Of a stretch of 64,000 nucleotides of DNA, positions 1-50,536 are shown piece after piece. A program made the position numbers and the translations under genes. Source of the stretch: Osedax fenrisi (Eukaryota; Annelida; Polychaeta; Sabellida; Siboglinidae). Every line of letters begins with the position of its first letter. Positions within the stretch are counted from its first letter, which is position 1. The stretch lies in the NCBI GenBank assembly GCA_964019155.1, contig OZ025243.1, forward strand, positions 15,312,761-15,376,760. The letters are read 5' to 3'. The notes under the pieces were generated by a model that was given only the letters and a program-made list of their open reading frames with translations, was not told the DNA's origin and did not search any database.

Positions 1-1223
1 CATTTAGGTTTTAACTTTAAAAAATCCAAATAAAACTATACACATTATATTATTTAATTTTACATATGCAAAGTGTTATATTTACATCTAACATCTAACA
101 AGTTCGATCATATATGAAATGAAATACGTAATTGAATGTATAAATACCTACAATATGTATGTATAGTATATTGAGAATTAACTGCAGTTTAAAAGTATAC
201 ATGTATACTCGCAGGCATACACCATATAATGACGTACAATGTTCCTCCTTTATAATACATTGCATATTAATTTTGAATTGCATTCTATAAAATGTATACA
301 TTTTAATTCAAATTGTAGGATTTTAAAATATCCTAAAATTATTTATGAATATATATATATATATATATATATTTATATTTAAAACATATATTATAAAGGA
401 ACATTTACGTCATTATACTTCCGGAAAGTTGTATTTGGTATATTTTTTAATAAACTTCATTAAATGGACAATTTCATTATGATTGTAAAATAAGTATAAT
501 AGTTTAAACTTTACTTTTCGTGTGACAGGTATAAAATAACCTTATAAAGATACTTCTAAATAACGAAAATTTCATTAACAATTTTTTAGGAAATTTATTG
601 TTTATGTTGTGAAAATAACTCCAATAAAATGAATAATATGATTATTATACTTTCTTGAATATTTTATAATAATTATATAGATAAACTAGAAGATTTTTAT
701 TTTTAATAACCATAAATTACTATGTATATAATTCTGAAATAATTTTGAAAAGCTATAGCTTTTTTTATCACTAATGTCAGTGTTTCATATAAAAGTAAAT
801 AAAATTCATTAATTTCATATTTAACACTGAAATTAATGATACATTCATGAACTATATATAGATAATTTAGTGTATATACTGTAAAAAAAACCATAATTAA
901 TACTACCAACAACTTTAGTTTTGATATATACTATAGATGCGTTTGGTTATGGGGTTTGAAACTTCATTAAAAGTTTAACAGCTAGTAAGTATTTTTCTAC
1001 ATTTTATGTAGTGGGTTGTATTAATTTATGTGGGTGTTCTGTATATATCCAATTATATTATGGTTTTTCGGAAATTATTTCGTTATTTGTTTTCTATAAT
1101 TCATTTAGTTTTTTATTAAATTAATTTATTGTATATATATATAAATACAAAAACTGATATAATATGATATAATCATAATATAATCAATATTCGAATTAAT
1201 TTAAACGATATATTTGTTACCAG
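1..1223. other. AT-rich non-coding flank, presumably intron
   Basis: No exon could be supported here. The stretch is very AT-rich, with a short (TA)n run near 350-372. The first recognisable protocadherin exon starts at 1224 in phase 1 and in the middle of an EC repeat, so this is probably intron and the upstream exon lies outside the window. Confidence 0.6.
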
Positions 1224-37125
<35,902 letters not shown>

Positions 37126-39825
37126 ATCGCCACCGGACGATATTATCTCATCGCGAATATTCTCGATTATAGGAAAGATTGGTAAAAAGTTGTTTTTTTG
37201 TAAATCTCGAAACGCATAAATATTAAAATATTTATAATATTGTTTATCGAAAATACTTATTACTTATTAGAATTTCCATTTAAAATATTTTAATTATAAG
37301 TTTACATATTAATATATGTATATGTGATATTAAATTTTTATCAAATATAGGTAAAACCTATAGTTTTATAATATATATATATAAAAACTAAGCTGTATAT
37401 AATACGCTTATAATCGAATAACAATTCCATTTATAAACACTTTTATATATATTTATACAAAATAGTATAATTTATTATTAAAAACATTACGAGTATATAA
37501 ATATATCATTAAGTATAAATAAATAACCTACTCGTATTTATTAATAAACATTATGTATACACGTGTACGCTATACACTATGGATACTATGTATTTATGTT
37601 ATTACTGTTAAATTTGTATTTATAAAATATACTATATATTTAATTAAATATTAATTTATTGTATTTTTCCATGTTTAAAAATTCATCATTGTTGATTTAT
37701 TTTTTATTTATAATAAAGCATTTACAGATAATTTTATTTATTATAATATATATAATATATATATATATAATTTATATATTAAGTTACTCAATTAGTTATA
37801 TTCCTTTAATTTATATGTATTCAAACTCCGTGAAAAACTGTTATATAATTTAAATTAATAAATAAATATATTCAATTTGAATATATTTTGAAATTTATAA
37901 TTTTTCTATAAAAATCAGTATATATTGTACTAATTTGTATAAAGTATATATACTCTATATAAGAATGTATTAAATACTTATATATATATATATAATTAAT
38001 ATAACAGTTCGATTCAAATAGGATACAAACCAAATAATTTAAATATAATATTTAGTTTCAGTTGTATAGTTATTCTATAAACACACTAAACACTGAAAAA
38101 TACTAATAAATACTGACACATATAATTTATAAATTGTCACTAATATCGACACCCATGTAACTAATAAACCAATCAATTATTATATAGTCTATATTTTAAA
38201 ATAGCATATAAATTGAGTGTGTTATACATAGTTTTACATATATATCGTATCGTTTACAAAATATGTTCTAAAAAATAAACTCGTTGTAGATAAATTAAAA
38301 TATAAAATTTCATATCTATATCTATAGATAAACATATACAATTATATCTATTTATAAATGCGTGAGATTTCATTAAAATTATTAAAGTGGTATTATTAAT
38401 GGTTGCATCTTTATACAAAATAGTTCCATTACTCTGTATTTTTACCCTGACGGTATTAGTAGCCATTTTTCTAAATATATCGATATTTAGAATCGAGTTA
38501 CAAATACTGACACCCCACATTTATTAAAATATGCTCATTATATTATATTTTGAAAATTACAATTAATTGAAAAATTCACATTCTAGATGTTGTTATAGAA
38601 TTAGGAATTATGAATATCCACTACAATATTTGTAAATTTATAAGTATTTGAACAGATTCTCAGTTAGGGTGCCGGTATTTGTATACGTTACCCTATAGCA
38701 ATAAAGGGACTGGGGGTGTAAACTTAGAGGAAATTGTATTAAAAAGAATTTTAAATAAATAATATTGTTTAATCTAATGAAGGAATGCAAAGAAATATTT
38801 GTTAATTTTAGAAGATAAAATAAATATAGGAATATTTTAGAATTAATTATATAACTTTGGTTATAACTAAATACCACATATGTGTGCTGAATTCCCACGC
38901 TCACTGTTACTAGGTGGGAATTCACTGTTTTAATTTACACGACTCTTTTATGCATATCATTAAATCTGTAATACATTATAATATATTACTATTAACCATT
39001 CTATAATTAGATTTATACCAATTTAAATACAAATTAATCTCAATTAGAAGTAACATGTATTATATATATAGTCAGAACATACATTATAGATTTAGCTATA
39101 TTTAATTATATTTAATTATTTAACTATATTTATTTCATATTATATTATAACCATATTATTGAATAAATTAAACGTATGTATTTAGATGTATATCTATAAT
39201 TAATGAACATATAGATAGATAGATAGATAGATTAAAAGTTTATTGAATTACTGGTTACAGGTATACCTATATAAAGAAAGTTATAATTATATATAAACAT
39301 ATAATTATATAACATATATAAACAAAATATATAAATGTGATAACAGTGAGACATAACGACACGATACAAAAAAAAACAAGAAATAAACTAAGAAGTAAAA
39401 TAAAAATAAAACATTGGATTATACGAGCCGTTGAGATAAAGTATATAGATCTATACTCGAGTATATCAACATATCAACATTAATACTACCACTGCATATA
39501 TAGATGACATATAGACCCATATATTTGTGTTAACTTAGGTTACCTATATACTATATGTATTTAGCAATGGATATAGTATTTTCCGATTTAGATTATTATT
39601 TATTCTAAATTGTATTCCTTGCCATCTATTCAAATTAATGGAGAAAATTATAAGTAAATTGTTATGTTATACACTATGCATATTGTACTGGTAATTCAAA
39701 GAATTGTAGATATAATTATTGTATATCTCAGTGTTCATACTTGCTTACAATATATATGTGTTCAACATATGATTTAAATTTGGTTTCATCATATTTTCCG
39801 GCAACTTTAAAGGGGGTATATATTA
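37126..39825. other. Intergenic / 3' flank of protocadherin, no gene seen
   Basis: Very AT-rich. AATAAA-like hexamers occur (for example near 37505), but the polyadenylation site cannot be fixed. At about 39790-39820, tttccggcaactttaaaggg resembles the element at 43947. A GATA run lies at about 39212-39231. No convincing coding sequence. Confidence 0.55.
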
Positions 39826-41447
39826 TGTTATTACAATATACTATTATACAATAATATATATATATATAATAATAACTAACATTTAATTATTTTGATATTT
39901 CCAAGAGGTAGAGTTTACCGCAGGGTCATAGTATATCAAATAATAATATAGTATATCAGATAATAATACAACATATATCCTTCGTCCTCTCCTCTTAATG
40001 TTGATAGCGTTTAGGAATCCGGATGGTTCTTCTGGACTTCCTAACTGAGAAACCTTATTGGGTCATTTATACACCTTCATGTATTGGGCCATCTAATTCA
40101 GATATTGCTACGTGTGTATCATTAGAGCTAGTTATCGTTGGGCTCTCTCTTATCTCTTCATTTACGTCTATCTGGGCATCTTCTGGTAGCTCTATTGGTA
40201 GCGTGTCCATTAACTCGGATACAGCTGTATTATCCTCTTTGCAGCTCCTTCTAGTGCTAACGTGGTCTAGATGTCTACGAATACGACGTCCATCCTTCAA
40301 AAGTATCCATACCAAGTTATTTTCCCTTCACTCAATTCTCCACTCAATCCAAGTATGTCCCCGCCTGAAATCGACCGCGGATACTGTATATCCTGGACTG
40401 AACAATACATAATGTGTTATCTTCTCTATATCCCTTCCGGATACTATTACTTTATTATACATTGGGAATATGGCATCTAATCTAGTCCTTAACTTCCTCT
40501 TCATCAATCTCTCAGCTTGTGATATTTTTGTCTCGGAATGCGGTGGTATGCTGTATCGCAATACGAACTTTGATAATCTTGTCTTGAGTGAATCTTCATT
40601 TCCACTGCTAACCTAAGCCATCTCTCTGCTAACCCATTTACGTTTGGATAATACGGTGGTGTAAAAATGTGTTTTATCCCATTCTGTTTTAGGAAAACCT
40701 TGAACTCCTCACTTGCGAAGTTTGGAGCATTATCGCTGACTATTACTTAGGGGAAATCTATGTATTTCATACTTCTTATAAGAGTTATAACTCTTCAATT
40801 GTTTTTCTGCTAGTTGTTCTTTTCATTACTTTCACTTCAGGCCATATGGAATATGCGTCTATAACCACTAGGAACATCTCACCTAGATACGTTACGGCAT
40901 AATCAATATGTATTCTTTGCCACCGACATGAGGGTTCCATCCATGGAATCTACATTATTTGGTCAGGTTTGTTCAAAACTTGTTGACACCCACCACACTC
41001 TTTAACCATAGATTCTATGTCTAATCAAGGTTAGGCTACCAGACATAACTACTCGCCAGACTCTTTGTCCTCACGATTCCCGGATTTCCTTCATGGAGGG
41101 TTTCTAATATCGACTTCTGTAATTTATACGGTACAATTACCCTGGAACCCCACCATACCAACTCATTATAATTTAGGAGTTCTAGTTTCTTACGGGAATA
41201 AGGTTTCCATACTTCTTCTATTTTATCTTCTGACCACCCTTCCTGGATGTGTCTTCTAATTACCGTTAATGTTCGGTCTTAATTAAATCCCATTCATCAA
41301 TCCCGTCCTCGTCGCCAATTGTTATGTTCTTATAATAGACTATTATACAATAATATATATATATATAATAATAACTAACATTTATTTATTTTCCAAGAGG
41401 TCGAGTTCACTTCCGAATCATGTCATATTAAGAATACTAACACAACA
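39826..41447 (-). mobile_element. Internally deleted Ty3/gypsy-like LTR retrotransposon
   Basis: Two similar flanks (39826-39973 and 41320-41447), each starting TGTTAT and ending ACAACA, sharing aataataactaacattt and the ccaagaggt box, are taken as LTRs. On the - strand, the 5' LTR is followed by ATTGGCGACGAGGACGGG (primer-binding region), and the 3' LTR is preceded by a purine tract (AAGAGGAGAGGACGAAGG). Between them is only the integrase end of pol, broken by stops and shifts: zinc-finger CGGCQQ, first catalytic D in HIDYA, SDNAPNFASEEF with the second D, NGLAERW with the glutamate, and the C-terminal VWILLKDGRRIRRHLDH. Gag, protease, RT and RNase H are absent. It cannot be autonomous. Confidence 0.8.
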
Positions 41448-41749
41448 CAGAAAGGTTTGCTAGAAAGTGTTTGCTAGCAAATACTCGGCGACGACATGAA
41501 ATATGGAAGACATAATACATGATCGTACCAAATACTTAGAACCACAACAAAGACATCACCAAGAAGCACACCAATCATTGGAAATAATAATGGAAAACTA
41601 TTAGCTAGTGAAACAAAGATTCTAAATCGATGAACAGAATAATGTAATGATGTATATAAGTATAACTTAATCATCTGATAAACCCTGATAATATAGTATC
41701 AGTGTACATTATAATGTATAGATAAATACCGTGATTTATAACGAGGAGT

Positions 41750-43142
<1,393 letters not shown>

Positions 43143-43144
43143 CA

Positions 43145-43946
43145 GAGCTGGGCAGTATCGCCGATACAGTATCTATTAAGGCAAAAAATCAGTATCGTAG
43201 ATACATTTGTATTTGTAATTGTATCTATTATAAAAATTACAAAAGTAATTGTAATCGTATCTATTAGTCATAAATAGTATCTACGATACGTATCTACTAA
43301 GACAATTATTTAAACAGATACATTTTATTAAATAATATATCATTTGGTCATTATATTTATTTGATATCAATATTTTTAATATCCTTTTATAATTAATTTT
43401 AATATATATATACATTATATATATATTTTTTAATAAAATATCTTTTGTTAATATTGAAATTAATTCATTGTTAACAATTATGATATATCAATTATAGTGA
43501 TTTATTCTCAAAAACCATTATATACATTTATTGAAAACAAAGACATTATTTTGATAATATATTTTATATAATAATTGATTTATAATTAAAAATTATATAT
43601 TATATAGAAAGATAAAATCATTTTAATAAATATGATAATTCTAAATAATAATAATTAATAATATATTAATAATTTATTTTTTGTATATTTGATAATTTAT
43701 TATATTCATGTTTAACATTCGAAAGTAAAGGTCGCTGACTATTTTTAGTTGAAAAATAGTATATTGTAATAATGTATATTTATCTATAGTTTGTAATGGC
43801 TCATAGTATAATTTCAGATGAAATAAACGCTGGTACACTAAGATATTCATCGTGGGCATCATTAAATGTAAATAAATATCAACAAATGTATTCTATATCA
43901 TATATTGAAGAACACTTTATAATGTGTAAATATGTAATATGTTATT
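43145..43946. mobile_element. hAT-like end (CAGAGCTGGGCAGTATCG), incomplete
   Basis: 43145 begins with a hAT-type terminus, followed by subterminal repeats of (G/C)GATAC and TATCTA, as in the element at 3087. The opposite end is not recognisable; the rest is AT-rich. Confidence 0.45.
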
Positions 43947-44372
43947 TTAAAGGAGGTATCCCACTTGCAATATTTCCGGAAATCATGTCCTGAAATATTT
44001 GTAGAAAGTTATTTTCTAGCAAGATAACTACAATTTTAGTGGGTTACCCCCTTACTTTCCGGAAACTTTCCGGAAAAATAGTAACTTTAATGGGGGTATC
44101 CCACTACAAATTGCTAGAAAATCACTTTCTATAAAACATTTCCGGACATTATTTCCGTATAAATGGGTATCCCAATACAAGATTTTTCGGCAACTTACCG
44201 GAAATATTGTAACTTTAAAACCATTTTCTATCAATTTGTAATGGGATACTCTATAAAGTTATTATATTTAAGGCAAGTTGCCGGAAAGTAAGGGGGTTTC
44301 CCAGTAAAATGATAGTTAACTTTATAGAAAATAGTTTTAAAGTTAAAATACTTGTAGTGGGACCCCCTTAAT
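43947..44372. mobile_element. Foldback/TIR element built of CCGGAAA motifs, intact copy
   Basis: The ends TTAAAGGAGGTATCCCACTT and AGTGGGACCCCCTTAA are inverted. Internal ACCCCCTTACTTTCCGG and CCGGAAAGTAAGGGGGTTTC are also inverted, giving a nested hairpin. A second copy at 46829-47196 is identical except one base but lacks the first 55 bp. Confidence 0.75.
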
Positions 44373-44460
44373 GTTCCTTGATATGTACTTTCAAATCGAC
44401 ATCGATGAATATATATATATATATATATATATAAATATAATTTATATCTCTATACTATAT
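44002..44460. repeat. 460-bp direct repeat, left copy
   Basis: Starting at gttattttctagcaag, it matches 46829-47288 with a single substitution that I can see (ttatattta versus ttatatgta) and differences only in (TA)n length. The copies flank a decayed LINE exactly. Confidence 0.95.
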
Positions 44461-46828
44461 AATAATAATAATATCAGATTCAGTTGATGACCGAGATCAA
44501 AAACCCAGGTATGGTATAGAAGTTCTATTGAACTTATCGAGATACCAACCTGCTCTTGGTAATGAGAGAATTAATACAAAATGAATAAATACAAAATGAA
44601 TAAATATAAATAAATATTTTACAATTCTATATTGTTCATTCGTGTTCTGTCTCATAAAAAAGCAATACAATAAAATTAAATATATCTCTCAATACCAAGA
44701 AATCATCATGTATATAACAATAAAATAATAATAAAATATAATAAAAATATATAATAAAATATTAAAAAATGTAAAAAGATACTAAAATAATAAATAAGTT
44801 AAACTATAAAAATAAAAGAAAACTAAAGACCAAAGGCTAGAGATAAAAATATGTACAATACGAACAATTTAAAAGAGCTAAAAAGAAGAAAAGATGATCA
44901 TGTAAATAAAATAACAAACAATACAGATAAGGTGTAAGTGATTAAATATAACTATTTAAAAGCATGTTTTTAATATGTATTGTAAAAGCATTCAAATTCG
45001 TCAAAGATGATGTGGTTGTATTTAAAGAATTCCATAAATATGCGCCTTTGTAACGAATACTAAATTTATCATGATCAAATCTTATTTTTGGTATTAAGAA
45101 TGTTCTATTTAACCTAAAAGTATATAAAGAGCAATTATAGGTAAATAACTTACAAATTGAACTATGCAAATAATGATTGTTATATATTCTAAACATATAT
45201 TTATAAATGGATATATTTATTATATCTTTAAATTTAAGAATGTTATGTCTTAAAAAAATGTAATCAATATTGGTTTTGTTATCAAGTTTATATATTGCTC
45301 TCATACATTTATTTTGTAAAATTTGAATACATTTTATATTGCTATGGTAAGTACTTCCCCATATAATAGAACAATAATTAATATGACTATGAAAAAAAGA
45401 AAAATATAGCATAACTAAAGTATTAATATTAAATTTATATTTATATCTATGTAGTAAACTAAGTCCATAGTAAAGTTTATTTTTAATATTATTTATTTGC
45501 ATTTTCCAATTTCGATTTTCGTCAATTAAATGCCTAAGAATTTAAAATTAGTTGATTGTTTTATGGCTATATTATTTATTTTGATGTTCAATTTATGTTT
45601 AACTCTTGTGCGATGGAATAAAATTAATTTTGTTTTATCAATATTAAGAACTAGCTTATTACCACAAAGCCAGTCACATATTAAAACTAAAGTAGAATTT
45701 ATTTCTTTTTCTAGATCATTTAACTTATGAGACTTAAATGTTAAAGTTGTGTCGTCAGCAAAAAGAGTAAAATTGCATTTATTAGTTATATTAGGTAAAT
45801 CATTTATGTACATTAAAAATAATACTGGTCCCAAAACTGAACCTTGTGGTACACCACATTTAATCGGAAGTATTTTAGAATTTGTATTATTATAGCTTAC
45901 GTATTGATACCTGTTTGTCAAATAACTTTTTAATAATGACAAAGTGATACCTCTGAAACCATATATATATAATTTGTTTAATAAAATGTCATGATTAATA
46001 GTATCGAAAGCCTTTTTTAAATCAATCGATATTGTGGATATGAATAATTTGTCATTTATATTTAAGTAATCGATATAATTTATCAAAGCATCACATGTTG
46101 ATATAGATTTTTGAAATCCAAATTGAGAATTGTTTATTAAAACATTTTATCTAAAAATGAAAACATTCTTACTTTTAAAATTTTTTCAAAAATTTTTGAG
46201 AATTGTGATGTCAATGATATTGGCCTATAATTCGAGAAATCATTTTTATTTCCTTTTTTATATAAAATTATAACTTAGATGTTTTAAGTACATCAGGGTA
46301 AACACCATTTTCAATGCATTTATTAAATAAAAATTGATAAAATATTACTAATGGATAAAATAATGTTACGTATTAAAAAAAAGTTAAAATCATGGGAATC
46401 CGTACTATATTTTGAATCACAATTATATACAATATTTTCAATTTCTATTGATGAAACAGGCTTTATAAAAATTGAACTCTTATTACTAGTAATATTTTCA
46501 TATATATTTTGATTAGAGTATGGTATATTTTTATTTAATTCAACACCTATATTTGAAAAATATGAATTGAACATATTAGCATTTTGTAAATCTGTTAATT
46601 TATTATCAATAATAGTTCCTGATTTTTTATTATTTCCTATAACTTTATTTAATGTACGCCAAGTATTTTTAATATTATTATTTTTTATTTTATTTTCATA
46701 ATATTTTTCTCTGTATATTTTAATATTTTCATTAAGCAATTTTTATAATTTTTATATACATTTATTAGTGAATGATTATTTAAAGATTTTTTATACATTT
46801 TATTCTTTTTACCTATGCATTTAAGGAT
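44461..46828 (-). mobile_element. Decayed non-LTR retrotransposon (RT domain), between direct repeats
   Basis: On the - strand, three blocks: 46739-46323 (RT N-terminal region, WRTLNKVIGNN), 46086-45526 (polymerase core with IDLKKAFDTINHDILLNKL, KCGVPQGSVLGPVLF, TLFADDTTLTF) and 45502-44942 (thumb/C-terminal part with HINYCSIIWGSTYH and RYKGAYLWNSL). The blocks are separated by frame breaks near 46.1-46.3 kb and at 45.5 kb. The 3' UTR is AT-rich with AATAAATA repeats; the left end is a TTA-type tail at 44461-44473. The FADD box and layout fit the jockey group. The endonuclease is missing. Confidence 0.85.
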
Positions 46829-47230
46829 GGAAGTTATTTTCTAGCAAGATAACTACAATTTTAGTGGGTTACCCCCTTACTTTCCGGAAACTTTCCGGAA
46901 AAATAGTAACTTTAATGGGGGTATCCCACTACAAATTGCTAGAAAATCACTTTCTATAAAACATTTCCGGACATTATTTCCGTATAAATGGGTATCCCAA
47001 TACAAGATTTTTCGGCAACTTACCGGAAATATTGTAACTTTAAAACCATTTTCTATCAATTTGTAATGGGATACTCTATAAAGTTATTATATGTAAGGCA
47101 AGTTGCCGGAAAGTAAGGGGGTTTCCCAGTAAAATGATAGTTAACTTTATAGAAAATAGTTTTAAAGTTAAAATACTTGTAGTGGGACCCCCTTAATGTT
47201 CCTTGATATGTACTTTCAAATCGACATCGA

Positions 47231-47270
<40 letters not shown>

Positions 47271-47308
47271 TATATATAAATATAATTTATATCTATATAC
47301 TATATAGG
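46829..47308. repeat. 460-bp direct repeat, right copy
   Basis: Near-identical duplicate of 44002-44460 (see there), with longer (TA)n near 47234-47280. It starts in the interior of the foldback element, so it is 5'-incomplete relative to the left copy. Confidence 0.95.
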
Positions 47309-47778
47309 GGAAGGTCTCCGATTACCGACCCCCTCTTAATACGACCCCCTATCGTATCACAGTAACTATAAGAGATATCAAAAAATTATATATACATGAA
47401 ATGTTAGTAATTTAATGATAAATATGAATAAGTATTTTGTTTTAAAAAATATTCAATCCTACACTTGTTATTTGATAAAATGTAATATTCTGATTTTACT
47501 TTTTAAATATTTGAATAATAACTTTTTTTAAATCATTGTAAATACTTTATTAATTAAAAGAAAACTTAATACTGCACATATTATTGTAGATCAATAAAAT
47601 GTTTATAACTTTTATAAAAATAATTGAATATGAATAACTATTAACCAATATATCTTAATAATAGCAACCCATATTATTTTATTATCACCGAACCCCTAAA
47701 TTACTACAATACCGACCCTATGTGATTTATTGTATCCAATCAAAATAGATCCGTATTTTACTTTAAAATATGTCGTAA
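47309..47778. other. Intergenic AT-rich, C-rich motifs at both ends
   Basis: Starts with gaaggtctccgattaccgac and repeats accgaccccc/taccgaccc-like phrases at 47325 and 47700, perhaps remains of an unidentified element. No gene. Confidence 0.4.
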
Positions 47779-49567
47779 GGGTACATTAAAAAACCTCTTT
47801 ATAAGAAAATCTTATAAGAAAAATATAAGAAAAACCTCATTATAAGAAACTTATTGTATACAAAATATAAAAAATAATTATATATAAATAGAAGTATTGT
47901 ATATTGATAACAATTATAGAAATTAATTATTATATAAGATATTTTGTTTTCTTACAAATATTTTATATTACATAAATAGCTTGAAATGAATTAAAATTAA
48001 TAAATTATTGTTATTGTATATCCATAAATTTATTAAAATTAATTAATAAATGTTATTATATCCTTAAATGTATTGATGATACAAATTATTATATTATTCA
48101 ATTAATTATTAAATTATAGATTATTATAATATTCATTATATTATATTCATCAATGATGATTCATAATTTATACTTGCTAATGTAAATCTAATACAAATTT
48201 CATTATGTATTAACATGTCTAATCATTTCACATCAATTCCGTTTTTAAAAACGTAAGTGTAACTTCAACTTCAAATGATTCATTCACAGCAAATTTGAAG
48301 TTATGAGTCACATTCCTATTTTGAAGTTAGGATTTCTGAACGTTTTCTGAACGTTTTCTGAAATAGGATTAATCCTATTTTTCTATACGTAACAACACAC
48401 AGAATTAGAGAGAACAGCTAGAATGAACACACAGAATTAGAGAGAACAGCTAGAATGAATAAATTAATAAACAGAATGAACCCTTTTCTTTATAATAGGT
48501 GGCGTTATATGATATCATATATAAATATATATAGAATATAAATAAATTAGTTATTTAAAAATATTTATATAAAAATATTAATAAAGTTTAATGAACCCTA
48601 CATGTACATATCTAATTCAATATTATGATATAATAAATATTAATGACTTAAATATTATGATTGTTTACCCTACATTAACCATTATTTTATGTAAAGATAT
48701 TTTATATAAATAAATTTTTAATAAACTTTATATACACATTTTATAATTATTATATTAAGTGTCCTATCACTACGGAATAAGTTGTATGAAATAATTATAT
48801 TAATATAGTAGTACATTTAATGACTTAATCATACTAATTAGTTGAACGAAATATGTATATTGATATAGTAGTGTGTTAAACGACCTAATTATATTAATAT
48901 AATGGTACATTTAATGACTTAATTATTATATTATACTAATAAGTTGAACGAAATATGTATATTAATATAGTAGTATGTTAAACGACCTAATTATATTAAT
49001 ATAGTAGTACATTTAATGACTTAATTATTATATTAAAATTGATATATTTAATAATAGCTGATTGTCCATTATTAAAAAGTATTTATATTTTGAAATTTAG
49101 TTTCAATATTATTGACAGTTCAAAATTAAATATAGGCGGCGATATATGTTTACCATTATGACAAACTAAAAAATACGGAATTTAAATATAGGTGACGATA
49201 TATGTCTACCCTTACGACAGACTAAAAAATACGGAATTGATGTGAACACTTAAAAATCTGTTACTTCAAATTTGCTGTGAATGAATCATTTGAAGTTAAA
49301 GTTACACATACGTTTTTTAAAACGGAATTGATGTGAACCCCTATAAGCGCAAATAATACAGTATACATTTTAAATCTAATATAATTAAAGAAGTTGATGA
49401 AGGTTTACTGAACAATAACTTTATTGAACAAGAATTATGTAAGATATAAAATATTTTTCCATATTTATTATCAAAATCATTGGAAAAGTAAAAAACTCTT
49501 TATAAGAAAACCTCTATATAAGAAAAAAAGTACTGACAAAAAATAGTTTCTTATAGAGAGGTTTTAC
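47779..49567. mobile_element. Tc1/pogo-like TIR element carrying a nested MITE
   Basis: Left AAAACCTCTTTATAAGAAA (about 47790) and right TTTCTTATAGAGAGGTTTTA (about 49548-49567) are inverted repeats. They enclose the 48227-49337 element. No transposase recognised; the superfamily is inferred from the AAAACCTCT end. Confidence 0.55.
48227..49337. mobile_element. MITE with terminal inverted repeats of about 85 bp
   Basis: Left TTCACATCAATTCCGTTTTT and onwards through CTTCAAATGATTCATTCACA to about 48300. The right arm 49250-49337 is its reverse complement (TGTGAATGAATCATTTGAAG through GGAATTGATGTGAA). Inside are three tandem repeats (32-bp unit at about 48395-48460, roughly 120-bp unit at about 48810-49025, roughly 60-bp unit at about 49130-49235). 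No coding sequence. Confidence 0.85.
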
Positions 49568-49959
49568 TATATATGTATAAGCAATGTATTTATATAATAC
49601 ATTTATATATACTTAATTAATAAAATCAATTAGTAGATTTAATTCCATTCAATTAAATTGAATATATAAATATTACTTTGGTTATATAATCAATTAGTGT
49701 GTCTGCATCGAGAACATGCAATCACGCGTCAATCATTATCATAAAAACATAAACACACCTCCTACAACATACGCAAATTCCGAGTACTGCCACGGTTGGT
49801 AATCACCAAATAATCAAACAAATGCAAATATGAATAATATAATATAAAAAAATGTAAAAATAAAATAGAATCTGATTGTTTGTATTGTGTATTATTTATT
49901 GTATAGCATTATTTTCATTTGTTATTACTTTGAGATTAATATATATAACTTGTTTTTTC
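49568..49959. other. AT-rich intergenic
   Basis: No feature recognised beyond AT-rich sequence. Confidence 0.5.
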
Positions 49960-50330
49960 TAGATTTATTTTTAATGAATTACTATTAAACCATTCTGTGA
50001 TCTCATTAATGCATTCATTTAATAGTTTTACTGATGTAAAGTCATTTTCAGATGAAGAATCAATATATAATTTTAAGTCATGGGCATATGCGTGGTATTT
50101 TATTAGTTTATATTTATCAATGATTTAAAAAATAGGGTTTATGTATACATTAAAATGTAATGATTAAATAGTGTAGGCCGCATGACAGAGCTTTTGGAAT
50201 TCAGTATTTTAAGAATATTTCTGTTGAGATAAGTCATTCACAGTTTCTGTACATTCTGTGATGTAGGACTTGATTAATTCTATTGCATTGAATCTAATAG
50301 CAATATCATATTTATACGATTTATTAGTAT
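49960..50330 (-). pseudogene. LINE reverse-transcriptase scrap (CR1/L2-like)
   Basis: On the - strand, broken frame with KYHAYAHDLKLYIDSSS (degenerate YADD box) followed by ITEWFNSNSLKINLEKT, the region after the catalytic box. It resembles the element at 16.8-18.2 kb (SYADDIQL then EIHNWLTNNSLSLN), so it is an older relative. Confidence 0.7.
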
Positions 50331-50498
50331 AATATGGTCTAATAATCTGTATGGTCTAATAAGTTATAGCTATTTTGTGAAAAAATATGTACATATATCT
50401 ACGATCAGAAGATAATATGCATACAACTTAAATATATACACAAATACAAAATCACTGCATATAATACATTAATTTAAAAATTAAATAAATATATAATA

Positions 50499-50536
<38 letters not shown>

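Noticed and set aside
40023..40480. Plus-strand open frames at 40.0-40.5 kb
   Set aside because: Shadows of the minus-strand integrase C-terminal region.
39826..41447. Active endogenous retrovirus
   Set aside because: No env or gag, pol reduced to a broken integrase end; only a decayed LTR-retrotransposon remnant.
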